DNA from: CAYVVD01 sp964454975
Lineage (GTDB): Bacteria > Bacteroidota > Ignavibacteria > Kapaibacteriales > UBA2268
Length of the DNA stretch: 64,000 nt
NCBI GenBank assembly: GCA_964454975.1
Contig: CAYVVD010000015.1
Span: 1-64,000, forward strand
Reading direction: 5' to 3'
The notes beneath the pieces were generated by a model, which ran no database searches, had not been told where the DNA came from, and saw only the letters and a program-made list of their open reading frames with translations. The position numbers and the translations under genes are program-made. This document shows, one piece after another, positions 54,526 through 62,465 of this stretch; position 1 is the first letter of the stretch; each line of letters starts with the position of its first letter.

Positions 54526-55641
54526 TTGACCGATTTAATTGCTTCAGTCGAATCTACTTTAAGGCCTATGCTTACAGGCCTCCCCCCAAAATTTTTTATA
54601 AAGCTTTATTCATCTGGAAGGAAATCCTTTCTAAAGTACCTTGTTAAAGACCTCCCTGGCCAACGATTCTTGCCTTTGAGTGAATACAGGTTAAAGCTCT
54701 GGGGATTGGACTTTGCCTGCGGGCTTTTCAATGCAGCGGGAATGTTCAAACTTGGCGAAGGGTATGAGCTTTGTGCAAGCCAGGGAGCCGGGGCATATCT
54801 TGCCGGAACTTCTACTTACACGCCTCGTGTCGGAAATTCATTAAACGGGGTTACTCACCCCTTCTGCCCGTATCCACATTCAGGGGCTGCATCCAACTGG
54901 ATGGGACTGCCAAACAACGGCCATCGCTGGCTCGCTAAGCAATTATCAGAAATTGAAAAGAAGCCTTATTGCCCTGTGGGAGTCAGCCTGAGCGGAGATC
55001 CAGGATTGCCGGACAATGAAGTTGTTTCAGGACTGATCGAAGGATTTCAATTATTTGACAAAGCAGATGTTGATTTCATTGAACTAAACGAGAGCTGCCC
55101 GAACGTAAGCCACGAACATAGCGAAACAGACAGTTCCGGGCTTGAGAAAGGTTTGATAAACAGGCTGGAAGCAATCAGTGATAAATTCTTAAAGCAAAGG
55201 GGCAGAAACCTACCAGTAATAATTAAATTATCCAATGATACAGATCCTGCCTTGGTCGAGGCTTTTATAAATCTTGCCGCAGAACTTGGATTCAATGGTG
55301 TGAATTTTGGTAATACTTCTGTCAATTATGAAAGGCACATAGCCAAAATCGATGACAAGGACAGGCAAAATTTCGAATTTTTTGTTTCTAAATATGGTGG
55401 TGGAATCAGCGGAAGACCTTTAAGCCGGGTATCGCTCAATTTATCATCTCACGCTGTTGAAATTGTCAGTAAAATAAACATTACCCGGGAATTTCATATC
55501 ATCCGAACCGGTGGTATAGAAAAAAGGGAGGAATTGGACTCCTCCATCGAAAACGGAATTTTACTCAACCAGTGGTTTACAGGCTACTTTGATGCTTTTG
55601 CAGAAAACGGCCACAAGCTCTACCGCCGTTTATTCCCTTAA
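54526..55641 (+). CDS. Dihydroorotate dehydrogenase-like flavoprotein
   Basis: About 371 residues of the DHODH/FMN-binding TIM-barrel superfamily. Seen are GLFNAAGMFKLGEGYE at the FMN end, the substrate loop NESCPNVSHE, the lysine strand VIIKLSNDT and RTGGI. The N-terminus (first roughly 60 residues) is unlike classical class 1 or 2 enzymes, and the NESCPN loop has cysteine, as class 1. It may be a diverged PyrD or a paralogue of other function. I place the start at a TTG (54526) with AGGA upstream, since an earlier frame overlaps rpoN by 26 bp. It lies 16 bp after rpoN and converges on the M28 gene, overlapping by 4 bp. Confidence 0.75.
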   Translation: MTDLIASVESTLRPMLTGLPPKFFIKLYSSGRKSFLKYLVKDLPGQRFLPLSEYRLKLWGLDFACGLFNAAGMFKLGEGYELCASQGAGAYLAGTSTYTPRVGNSLNGVTHPFCPYPHSGAASNWMGLPNNGHRWLAKQLSEIEKKPYCPVGVSLSGDPGLPDNEVVSGLIEGFQLFDKADVDFIELNESCPNVSHEHSETDSSGLEKGLINRLEAISDKFLKQRGRNLPVIIKLSNDTDPALVEAFINLAAELGFNGVNFGNTSVNYERHIAKIDDKDRQNFEFFVSKYGGGISGRPLSRVSLNLSSHAVEIVSKINITREFHIIRTGGIEKREELDSSIENGILLNQWFTGYFDAFAENGHKLYRRLFP

Positions 55642-57452
55642 TCTCTTTCCACAAGAGTAACCTTCAATATTCTTTCTGCTTGGTAATTATGGCCGTGCAG
55701 TACTTTCACGTTAAGGACATCGCCCGGTTTGTGTTCGCGGATTTTATACATGAAATCGTACAAGTTTTTAATTAAAGTACCATCAATCTCCACAATCACA
55801 TCGTCCTTTTTAAGGCCTGCTTTTTCGGCGGGGCTTCCGGCAGAAGTACCGGATATAAGACAACCGAGTTTTGTTTCTTCGAAACTCGGAACTATGCCAA
55901 ACCAAACATCCGTGCCATACCGCTTCCCCTCTTTTGAAGGCTCTTTCATCTGAACTTTTACATAATCCGGTCTGTGTGCCATCCCGGCTATCTCACGGGA
56001 TGCAGATTCAACTAAATCCAGCAGGTGCGACAAACCATCGTAATTAATTTTGTCCCAATCGTCATTCGGGTGATGATAGTCGCCGTGTACACCGGTGAAA
56101 AAGTGTAAAACAGGAATTTCTTCCTTATAAAAAGATGTGTGGTCGCTGGGGCCGAAACCATCGCTCAGTTTGTGAATATCTATTGAATCGCGAATGCTGA
56201 GTGAATCCATCAATGAAGCAAACGAATTTGATGTTCCGATACCAAAGATTTTGATTTTATTGTCTCGAAGCCTGCCAACCATATCAAGATTTAGCATAGC
56301 CCTTACTTTTGAATTAGGTATTAATGGGTTCGTGGCATAATGTGACGAGCCAAGCAAACCCATTTCTTCGCCGCTGAATGCCATGAATATGGCGGATACA
56401 GGTATTGGATTTTCCTTAATCCTGCGGGCAAGCTCGATAATTCCTGCAACGCCTGATGCATTGTCGTCAGCGCCGTTATGTATCAGCTTTTTCTTGCCCC
56501 TGTAAGTAGATGACGGCCCGCCATAGCCCAGATGGTCGTAGTGTGCGCCAATGATGATGTATTCATCCTGATATTTAGTACCTCTTATCATTCCAAACAC
56601 ATTGTCGGTAGAGGTGTACTCATCTTCCAAATTAACACTTATATTCATCGTAATATTAGGGAGGACAAAGCTGTTTGGAGTTTTAGTCTCAACGATTTCT
56701 TTTTGAATAGGATAGAGCTGTTGCTTGCGGGGGAAGATTTCTGCAAGGCCGTTGCGCATAGCCTGAATTGCGATAATACCCGAATTTGCCCCAAGGTTTT
56801 CGTAAGTTGGTTTCATCAGGACGTGCGAAGAATCTCCGCCGAATTTTACAAGCACAATCGCACTTGCCCCATGGTCGCGCGCATTTGTAGCTTTGTAGCG
56901 CAAACTTGCGTACCTGGCAAAATCACCTTTTTCTTCCTCTCCGTCAGGTGAATCCATCACAACTATTACGATTTTATCCTTAACATCTATACCTGCATAA
57001 TCATCATAATTCATGTCAGGAGCGCTAATGCCAAACCCGGCAAATACTATTTCCCCCGATGCCTGGCCATTTTCACTGAAACCAAGAGGTGTCCAGTTTG
57101 TATCAATATACCAGTTCTTACGAACCGGCCTGATTCTGTCCATTGGTACGCCGAGGCGCGGAGTAATTACATCAAAGCTGACTGAATTTGTCTCTTCGGG
57201 AACATTTTTGCCGATTTTAACATCGAATGCCTGCCTGTATGCGCCACCAACAGGCTCCAGTCCTATCTCCTTAAACTGTGTTTCGATATAAGTAGCTGCT
57301 TTGGCAATACCGGGTGTTCCGGGAAATCGGCCTTCCAGTTCATCTGAAGCAAGGTATTTAATATGCTCTGTTAGATCTTCTTCTTCCCGGGCTAGTAACA
57401 ATGAAGCAAATACCATCAGAAAGGCAAGAGCGAAGTATTGAATTCGGTTCAT
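55638..57452 (-). CDS. Exported M28-family aminopeptidase with C-terminal PDZ domain
   Basis: A 604-residue zinc peptidase with a signal peptide (residues 1-20). A PA (protease-associated) insert occupies about 110-230. The M28 metal ligands are in GAHYDHLGYGG, NGADDNASG, FSGEEMGLLGS, LNLDMVGR and GPSDHTSFY. The last roughly 100 residues are a PDZ domain (GTSAGSPAEKAGLKKDDVIV). This architecture is common in Bacteroidota-like genomes and presumably serves periplasmic or extracellular peptide degradation. Confidence 0.94.
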   Translation of the reverse strand: MNRIQYFALAFLMVFASLLLAREEEDLTEHIKYLASDELEGRFPGTPGIAKAATYIETQFKEIGLEPVGGAYRQAFDVKIGKNVPEETNSVSFDVITPRLGVPMDRIRPVRKNWYIDTNWTPLGFSENGQASGEIVFAGFGISAPDMNYDDYAGIDVKDKIVIVVMDSPDGEEEKGDFARYASLRYKATNARDHGASAIVLVKFGGDSSHVLMKPTYENLGANSGIIAIQAMRNGLAEIFPRKQQLYPIQKEIVETKTPNSFVLPNITMNISVNLEDEYTSTDNVFGMIRGTKYQDEYIIIGAHYDHLGYGGPSSTYRGKKKLIHNGADDNASGVAGIIELARRIKENPIPVSAIFMAFSGEEMGLLGSSHYATNPLIPNSKVRAMLNLDMVGRLRDNKIKIFGIGTSNSFASLMDSLSIRDSIDIHKLSDGFGPSDHTSFYKEEIPVLHFFTGVHGDYHHPNDDWDKINYDGLSHLLDLVESASREIAGMAHRPDYVKVQMKEPSKEGKRYGTDVWFGIVPSFEETKLGCLISGTSAGSPAEKAGLKKDDVIVEIDGTLIKNLYDFMYKIREHKPGDVLNVKVLHGHNYQAERILKVTLVERD

Positions 57453-57512
57453 TTTGATACAATTATTTATTTATAAAACTAAGGGCTATAAAAATGCGTA
57501 ATAAAGTTTTTT

Positions 57513-58526
57513 TTATTGCAATTTCGAGGAGAGATTATTAATCTTTTCCGTCAGGGTTTTATAAATTGTTGGTAATGCTTCCTTTAAGCTTTCAATACCA
57601 CTTTCTATGACGGTTTCGGGCATTGAGGGAGCGAGAGCTGTTGCAGGGTCTTGCACAATCAGGGTGCCTTTAACCGAGCTTATCTGGGCTGCGCCCTTAG
57701 CTGCATCCCTTCCAAGCCCTGTTAGTACAACACCGACCGAATATTTGCCAAATGCATTAGCGACACTTGAAAACAACTGATCAGCAGACGGGCGGACATA
57801 GTTTTCTTTTGGGCCGTCATCCAGAATTATTTCAAAAGTCTTAGAGTCAATTTTCATGTGCTTGTCGCCAGGTGCAATATATATCTCTCCCCGGTCAGGA
57901 ACTTTTCCTGAATATGCTATGTTTATCTTGTGCCCTGTTTCAAGCTCCAGCCTGTTAGAAAATGTTTCGAGCATCCATGCAGGGCCATGCTGGACGATAA
58001 AATAAGCGGCATTTAAGTTTTTTGGCAGTTTCTTTAATATTTCGATGAGTGCAGGCGGGCCGCCAGTACTTGTTGCAATACATACACCAACAAATGGTGG
58101 GTTGGTTGATATTTCACGTTTTACAATACTTTTGAGGCTTACACCGGGCATTTTCTGGAGTCGCCGCTCAAGGGCATCCTGCAACCTGGTTAGGAGTTCA
58201 TCTATGTCGAGTGGTTTTGCAATATAATCATCAGCACCGGATTCGAGGGAATAAGACCTCGCATTCTCGGATACAAGCGCTGTAATCATAATTATCAAGG
58301 GAGACTTGCCGCCCCTGTTGCGGATTGTCTGGATCAGCTCGATTCCGTCCATGCGAGGCATCATCCAGTCGGTAAGGATTGCATCAAAGCTGTGGCTGTC
58401 AATTAATCCAAGGGCATCAAGTCCGTTGTTGGCGACAGTAACGTCATAACCGGCTTTCCCCAGTACTCTTTTCAAAAGTATGGCATTTGTCAGTTCATCT
58501 TCTACTACTAATACTTGTGGGTTCAA
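57513..58526 (-). CDS. cheB: CheB-like response regulator with methylesterase domain
   Basis: A 337-residue receiver plus CheB methylesterase. The receiver has the phospho-acceptor Asp53 (LTDWMMP) and Lys104 (IAKPL). The esterase has catalytic Ser153 (ATSTGG), His180 (VQHG) and Asp274 (GLGRD). Methyl-group removal from chemoreceptors is the family role, but no cheR, cheA or receptor gene is present in the window, so it may belong to another signalling module. The start is a TTG at 58526. Confidence 0.93.
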   Translation of the reverse strand: MNPQVLVVEDELTNAILLKRVLGKAGYDVTVANNGLDALGLIDSHSFDAILTDWMMPRMDGIELIQTIRNRGGKSPLIIMITALVSENARSYSLESGADDYIAKPLDIDELLTRLQDALERRLQKMPGVSLKSIVKREISTNPPFVGVCIATSTGGPPALIEILKKLPKNLNAAYFIVQHGPAWMLETFSNRLELETGHKINIAYSGKVPDRGEIYIAPGDKHMKIDSKTFEIILDDGPKENYVRPSADQLFSSVANAFGKYSVGVVLTGLGRDAAKGAAQISSVKGTLIVQDPATALAPSMPETVIESGIESLKEALPTIYKTLTEKINNLSSKLQ

Positions 58527-58603
58527 CGGATTTTAGTATTATTTTGCAATTATTAGGGCAAAATACGAAATCTGCAATAGATAAAACATCAAAATCGGGA
58601 TAA

Positions 58604-58665
58604 AAAACTCTTAGAGGGTTCTCCAACAAAAAACTCTGACAGGGTTTCGAACACTGTCAGAGTTT
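58604..58665. repeat. Dispersed hairpin repeat, copy 2
   Basis: AAACTCTGACAG (from 58631) pairs with CTGTCAGAGTTT (to about 58664); a degenerate left arm, AACTCTTAGAGGGTT, precedes it at about 58605. Same family as 8852-8906. It lies between the M16 gene and cheB, both leftward. Confidence 0.85.
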
Positions 58666-58684
58666 TATTAATATCAAGTCGCTA

Positions 58685-60748
58685 TTAGTTCTTTTGCTCT
58701 GCCGGCATGAAGATTGAATCCTCTACCGGGATGTCTATTTTGTAAGAACCGGTGATAGAAATTGAGTAATAAGGTGATGTAATATTTGTTGTTTGTGGTA
58801 ACATTAGATTGCCGAACTTGCCGTAATCTTTCCATTCAATAGATAAAATGAAATCTCCTTGTGGCCCTTCCTGTGGCATATCAACTTTTTCAAGGCGGAA
58901 GTCATCAGCATTGAAGTAAAATGTTACTTTAGTATCGTCCTTGCTTGCATTCATTACTATCTTACCATCCTGCTTGCCCGTAACTTTGCATTGATAACCG
59001 TATTTTATTATGTTCTGAACAAAGAACATGTCGGCTCTTTCGAGCTCACCTTTTAATTCATCTCCGGTCATTTCGTTGATCATTCCGCCTTGTTTCGCCC
59101 ATACATTAGTTCCATTAGACCATTTTTCTGTTTTCATCACACCAAGATCCATCATCTCATAAGTTTTCTTGCCCTTTGCCTTAATTTCTTTATATGTGCC
59201 GTTCATTGACTGCCCTTGTGCACTAAGCATTGCCATTCCGGAATACTCATACGAATTTACCTTTTCCATTTCAGCCTTTCCGCCCGTGAATTTAGTATAT
59301 TTCTCGAGAACATCTTCTGCATCGAGAGATACTTTCTCGATTTTCATTGGTTTTAGGTCGAGGTTGTATGTAAATACAGTGCCGTGTTTTGCAAGCTGGT
59401 CTTTGACTTCCGGAGCACCAACCGCAATAAGAATGGCTTTTGTGGGGGCAAGATATTCTTTTGCTATTGTCTGCATATCATAGCGAGTCATTTTTGAGAG
59501 ACGGTCTGTATATGTTTTTACCTGCTTCAACGGGATGCCGTAAAAATCTGCGTTCTGGATTAATCCGGCAACAAAATCAGAATTCTCAAAATTCATCAGA
59601 TAGGAGCCGATAGTATATTTCCTTACTCTTTCAAATTCTTCTTCAGTGGGCGGTTCGTTAATCAGGTTCTGGATTTGTTCTTTTATTACAATCAGGGATG
59701 AATCGGTAACTTCATTGCGGACATCAGAGCCGCAGGCAAACCTGTTTGCCCACTTAGAGCTGGTCTGGTAGCCCCAGGGGGAATATGTGAATGAATGTTT
59801 TTCCCGAAGAGTCCTGAACAAACGCCCTGCAAATCCACCGCCAAGAAGACGGGCTGCCATTGAAATTTTTTCATAATCTTTGTGGTTGAATGGAACTGTA
59901 ACTGTTGTGTATGCAAGCGAGGTCTGTACTGAAGAAGGCCTTTCAACAAAATATACCCCCTGTGTCATAGGTTCGGGTTGTGGCACCCTGATAGCAGGTG
60001 TTTTGCCTTCTTTCCACTTGCCCAGATATTTCTCGAGTATTTTTACTATTTCATCCGGTTTTACATCGCCTGTTACTGCAATAGTGGCGTTGTTTGGAAC
60101 AAACCATTTATTGTAATATTCCTTGCAGTCATCTGTTGACATGGATTGGAGAGTTTCCATAGTCATGCTTTGTGCGTAGGGGTGTTTCTCGCCATAGATA
60201 GCAATGCGCGCCATCCTGCCTGCCAGCGTGCCGGGTGAGGATTTTGCATTTTTGATTGAAGTCTCGTATTGAGGGACCATCTTGTCGAATTCATCATCCG
60301 GGAATGTCGGTTGCATAACTACATTAGCAAATACATCCAACATCACGTCAAGGTGCTTTACGATACACGAGCCGCTTACCATACAGTTGTCTCCGGATGC
60401 CCATGCTGAAACACCTGCCCCCACACCGTCAAGTTTGCGGGCGATGTCCTGGGCGCTCATTTGGCCGGTACCTTTGGTAAGGAGTGAAGTAGTCATATCC
60501 GCAAGGCCAGATTTGTCACCTTCAACAGAGTTGCCGCCTTTTATCAAAAGCTGTATGTTGATTGCAGGTTGTTCGTGGTCTTCGATAATGAAAACTTTTA
60601 GTCCATTGGGAAGTGTCTTTTCAGTGAATCCGGGGAATTCAAATTTTGTTGCCGGCAACGGTTCCGGCTTCTTCGAGAAGTCAAATTCCTGTGCATTTGT
60701 GCTTGCGGCTAATACGAGGATTAAAAACAGATATATTAATTTTTTCAT
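58685..60748 (-). CDS. M16-family peptidase-like protein, catalytic motif missing, with extra C-terminal domain
   Basis: A 687-residue exported protein (signal peptide residues 1-19). The M16 fold is recognisable (TLPNGLKVFIIEDHEQP, YNKWFVPNNATIAVTGD, GGGFAGRLFRTLREKHSFTY), but the zinc motif HxxEH is absent; the aligned segment reads GLADMTTSLLTKGT. The last roughly 220 residues form an added domain resembling an outer-membrane lipoprotein-sorting (LolA-like) beta fold (VNSYEYSGMAML, KVTFYFNADDF). The adjacent M16 protein is active, so this looks like the non-catalytic partner of a heterodimer, as seen in other M16 pairs. It is 28 bp downstream of the active gene. Confidence 0.9.
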   Translation of the reverse strand: MKKLIYLFLILVLAASTNAQEFDFSKKPEPLPATKFEFPGFTEKTLPNGLKVFIIEDHEQPAINIQLLIKGGNSVEGDKSGLADMTTSLLTKGTGQMSAQDIARKLDGVGAGVSAWASGDNCMVSGSCIVKHLDVMLDVFANVVMQPTFPDDEFDKMVPQYETSIKNAKSSPGTLAGRMARIAIYGEKHPYAQSMTMETLQSMSTDDCKEYYNKWFVPNNATIAVTGDVKPDEIVKILEKYLGKWKEGKTPAIRVPQPEPMTQGVYFVERPSSVQTSLAYTTVTVPFNHKDYEKISMAARLLGGGFAGRLFRTLREKHSFTYSPWGYQTSSKWANRFACGSDVRNEVTDSSLIVIKEQIQNLINEPPTEEEFERVRKYTIGSYLMNFENSDFVAGLIQNADFYGIPLKQVKTYTDRLSKMTRYDMQTIAKEYLAPTKAILIAVGAPEVKDQLAKHGTVFTYNLDLKPMKIEKVSLDAEDVLEKYTKFTGGKAEMEKVNSYEYSGMAMLSAQGQSMNGTYKEIKAKGKKTYEMMDLGVMKTEKWSNGTNVWAKQGGMINEMTGDELKGELERADMFFVQNIIKYGYQCKVTGKQDGKIVMNASKDDTKVTFYFNADDFRLEKVDMPQEGPQGDFILSIEWKDYGKFGNLMLPQTTNITSPYYSISITGSYKIDIPVEDSIFMPAEQKN

Positions 60749-60776
60749 TTTTATTCTTTGCTTTTAGTTTAACAAA

Positions 60777-62120
60777 TTAATTTTCTTCGGTTTTAGGAAC
60801 AAAGCTCAATACGACACGTTTGTTAGTTTTTAGGTACTTCTCAGCTACAGCGATAATATCTTCTTTCGTTATTGTATTGAACTGCTCGATTTCTGTGTTA
60901 ATTAAATCGGCGTTTCCGAAGTAGCTGTAGTAGCGTGCGAGAGTCATTGCCTTTTGCAAAACATCTTTCTTCCCGGAAATAAATGATACTTCCATAATGT
61001 TCTTTGCTTTCCTGAACTCTTCGTCGCTCATTCCTTCTTTGATAAACTTATCAATTTCCTCGTAAATAGTCTCTTCAATTTCATTTAAATCGTTGCCCGG
61101 GGTTGGAACAGCGATAAAAATCATAGCTCCTGAGTATTCAAGGCTAAAGGGCGAGAATGCAGCCTGTACGGCAATCTGGTCCTGGTCAACAAGCCTTTTG
61201 TAAAGCCTCGAGCTTTCGCCGGCTGCAAGTACGGTTTGCAGTAGCTGAGCAGCGTAATAATCTTTGTCTCCAAGTTTCGGGCCGCGATAACCTATGAAAA
61301 GTGCCGGAAGTTGTGCTTTGTCGTCAACAACTGTTTCGCGGTATTCGCTTTTGAGCGGCGGCAGTTTGAATTCTTCTCTTACAATTTTTTTGCCTTTGGG
61401 ATGGGAAGAGAAATATTGTTTAACGTATTTTTTTGCCACATCAATGTCAAAATCGCCGGAAAGCACAAGGCATGCGTTGTTTGGCTGGTAAAACTTATCG
61501 TAAAAGTCACGGAACTCCTGAATTGAAGCTACATCAATGTGCTGAGCACTGCCAATTGGAGTCCATGAATATGAACCACCTTCGAACAGGTTCCCGAACA
61601 TCTTCTCGAGGAAAGAGCCGTAGGGCTGGTTGTCAATCCTCACGTTGCGTTCTTCTTTAACAACGCCGCGCTGTGTTTCGACACCTTCTGCAGCAACCTG
61701 GAGGCCGCGCATTCTTTGTGATTCAATCCACAGGGGGAGGCGGATTTCATTGGCAGGCACTTCAAATTTATATACAGTTTCGTCGAATGAAGTATGCGCA
61801 TTCAGTCTGCCGCCGGCTTCGTTTACATATTTGTCAATGCTAGCGCGGGGAATATCCTCTGTTGCTTCGAACATAAGGTGCTCAAAGAAATGAGCGAAGC
61901 CTGTTCTTTCGGGATTCTCATCGCGTGAGCCTACTTTGTAGTGTACAACAGTCGCAACCATTGGTGCGCTTTTGTCAATGTTATAAATTACATGCAACCC
62001 GTTTTCGAGAGTTTCTTCTTCAAACTCGATGGGTTTCATCTGTGCAATACCGGCTGAGGGAAGCAGAAGCAGAATCGCTGCTATAGCCGGCAGAATGGAT
62101 TTTTGTAGTGTTGTCCTCAT
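60777..62120 (-). CDS. M16-family zinc peptidase, catalytic subunit
   Basis: A 447-residue exported protein with signal peptide (about 1-27, ending AGIAQ). The zinc motif HxxEH is HFFEH at residues 77-81, and the third ligand is expected in GVVKEERNVR. The ATG at 62120 is preceded by AAGGGTG, so I prefer it to a TTG five codons upstream. It precedes the inactive partner on the same strand. Such pairs degrade peptides in the periplasm of Bacteroidota-type bacteria. Confidence 0.94.
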   Translation of the reverse strand: MRTTLQKSILPAIAAILLLLPSAGIAQMKPIEFEEETLENGLHVIYNIDKSAPMVATVVHYKVGSRDENPERTGFAHFFEHLMFEATEDIPRASIDKYVNEAGGRLNAHTSFDETVYKFEVPANEIRLPLWIESQRMRGLQVAAEGVETQRGVVKEERNVRIDNQPYGSFLEKMFGNLFEGGSYSWTPIGSAQHIDVASIQEFRDFYDKFYQPNNACLVLSGDFDIDVAKKYVKQYFSSHPKGKKIVREEFKLPPLKSEYRETVVDDKAQLPALFIGYRGPKLGDKDYYAAQLLQTVLAAGESSRLYKRLVDQDQIAVQAAFSPFSLEYSGAMIFIAVPTPGNDLNEIEETIYEEIDKFIKEGMSDEEFRKAKNIMEVSFISGKKDVLQKAMTLARYYSYFGNADLINTEIEQFNTITKEDIIAVAEKYLKTNKRVVLSFVPKTEEN

Positions 62121-62242
62121 AAAATCACCCTTCAATTAGAAAATATTACAAGTTTTGGCTATACGTATCAAAATCAATTTAAGTTACATTGTTAAAAACG
62201 AATTACAAATTTAGAATATTATCGGGAATTGTGTAAGGATAT

Positions 62243-62300
62243 AACTCTGGCAGGGTAATAAGTAAATAACTCTGGCAGGGATTAGAACCCTGTTTGAGTT
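62243..62300. repeat. Dispersed hairpin repeat, copy 3 (two left arms)
   Basis: AACTCTGGCAGGG occurs twice (62243 and about 62268), followed by one right arm, AACCCTGTTTGAGTT (62286-62300). The arms are diverged from 8852-8906. It lies in the 345-bp divergent gap between the M16 gene and the PEP-synthase-like gene; the rest of the gap shows only A/T-rich sequence and a GGAG ribosome binding site at 62458. Confidence 0.75.
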
Positions 62301-62465
62301 GATAAAGTAGTCATAGCAATCACTCAAATAATAAATAAAAAAACATTGCGGTTATAGTTTTTCCCTTCCTTAAATTTTTATTGTCCATATACTTATCAAT
62401 TATATATATTTGAATAGGAAAGCTCTAATTGGGTAAATATACCCGTTGAGAATAAATGGAGATTA

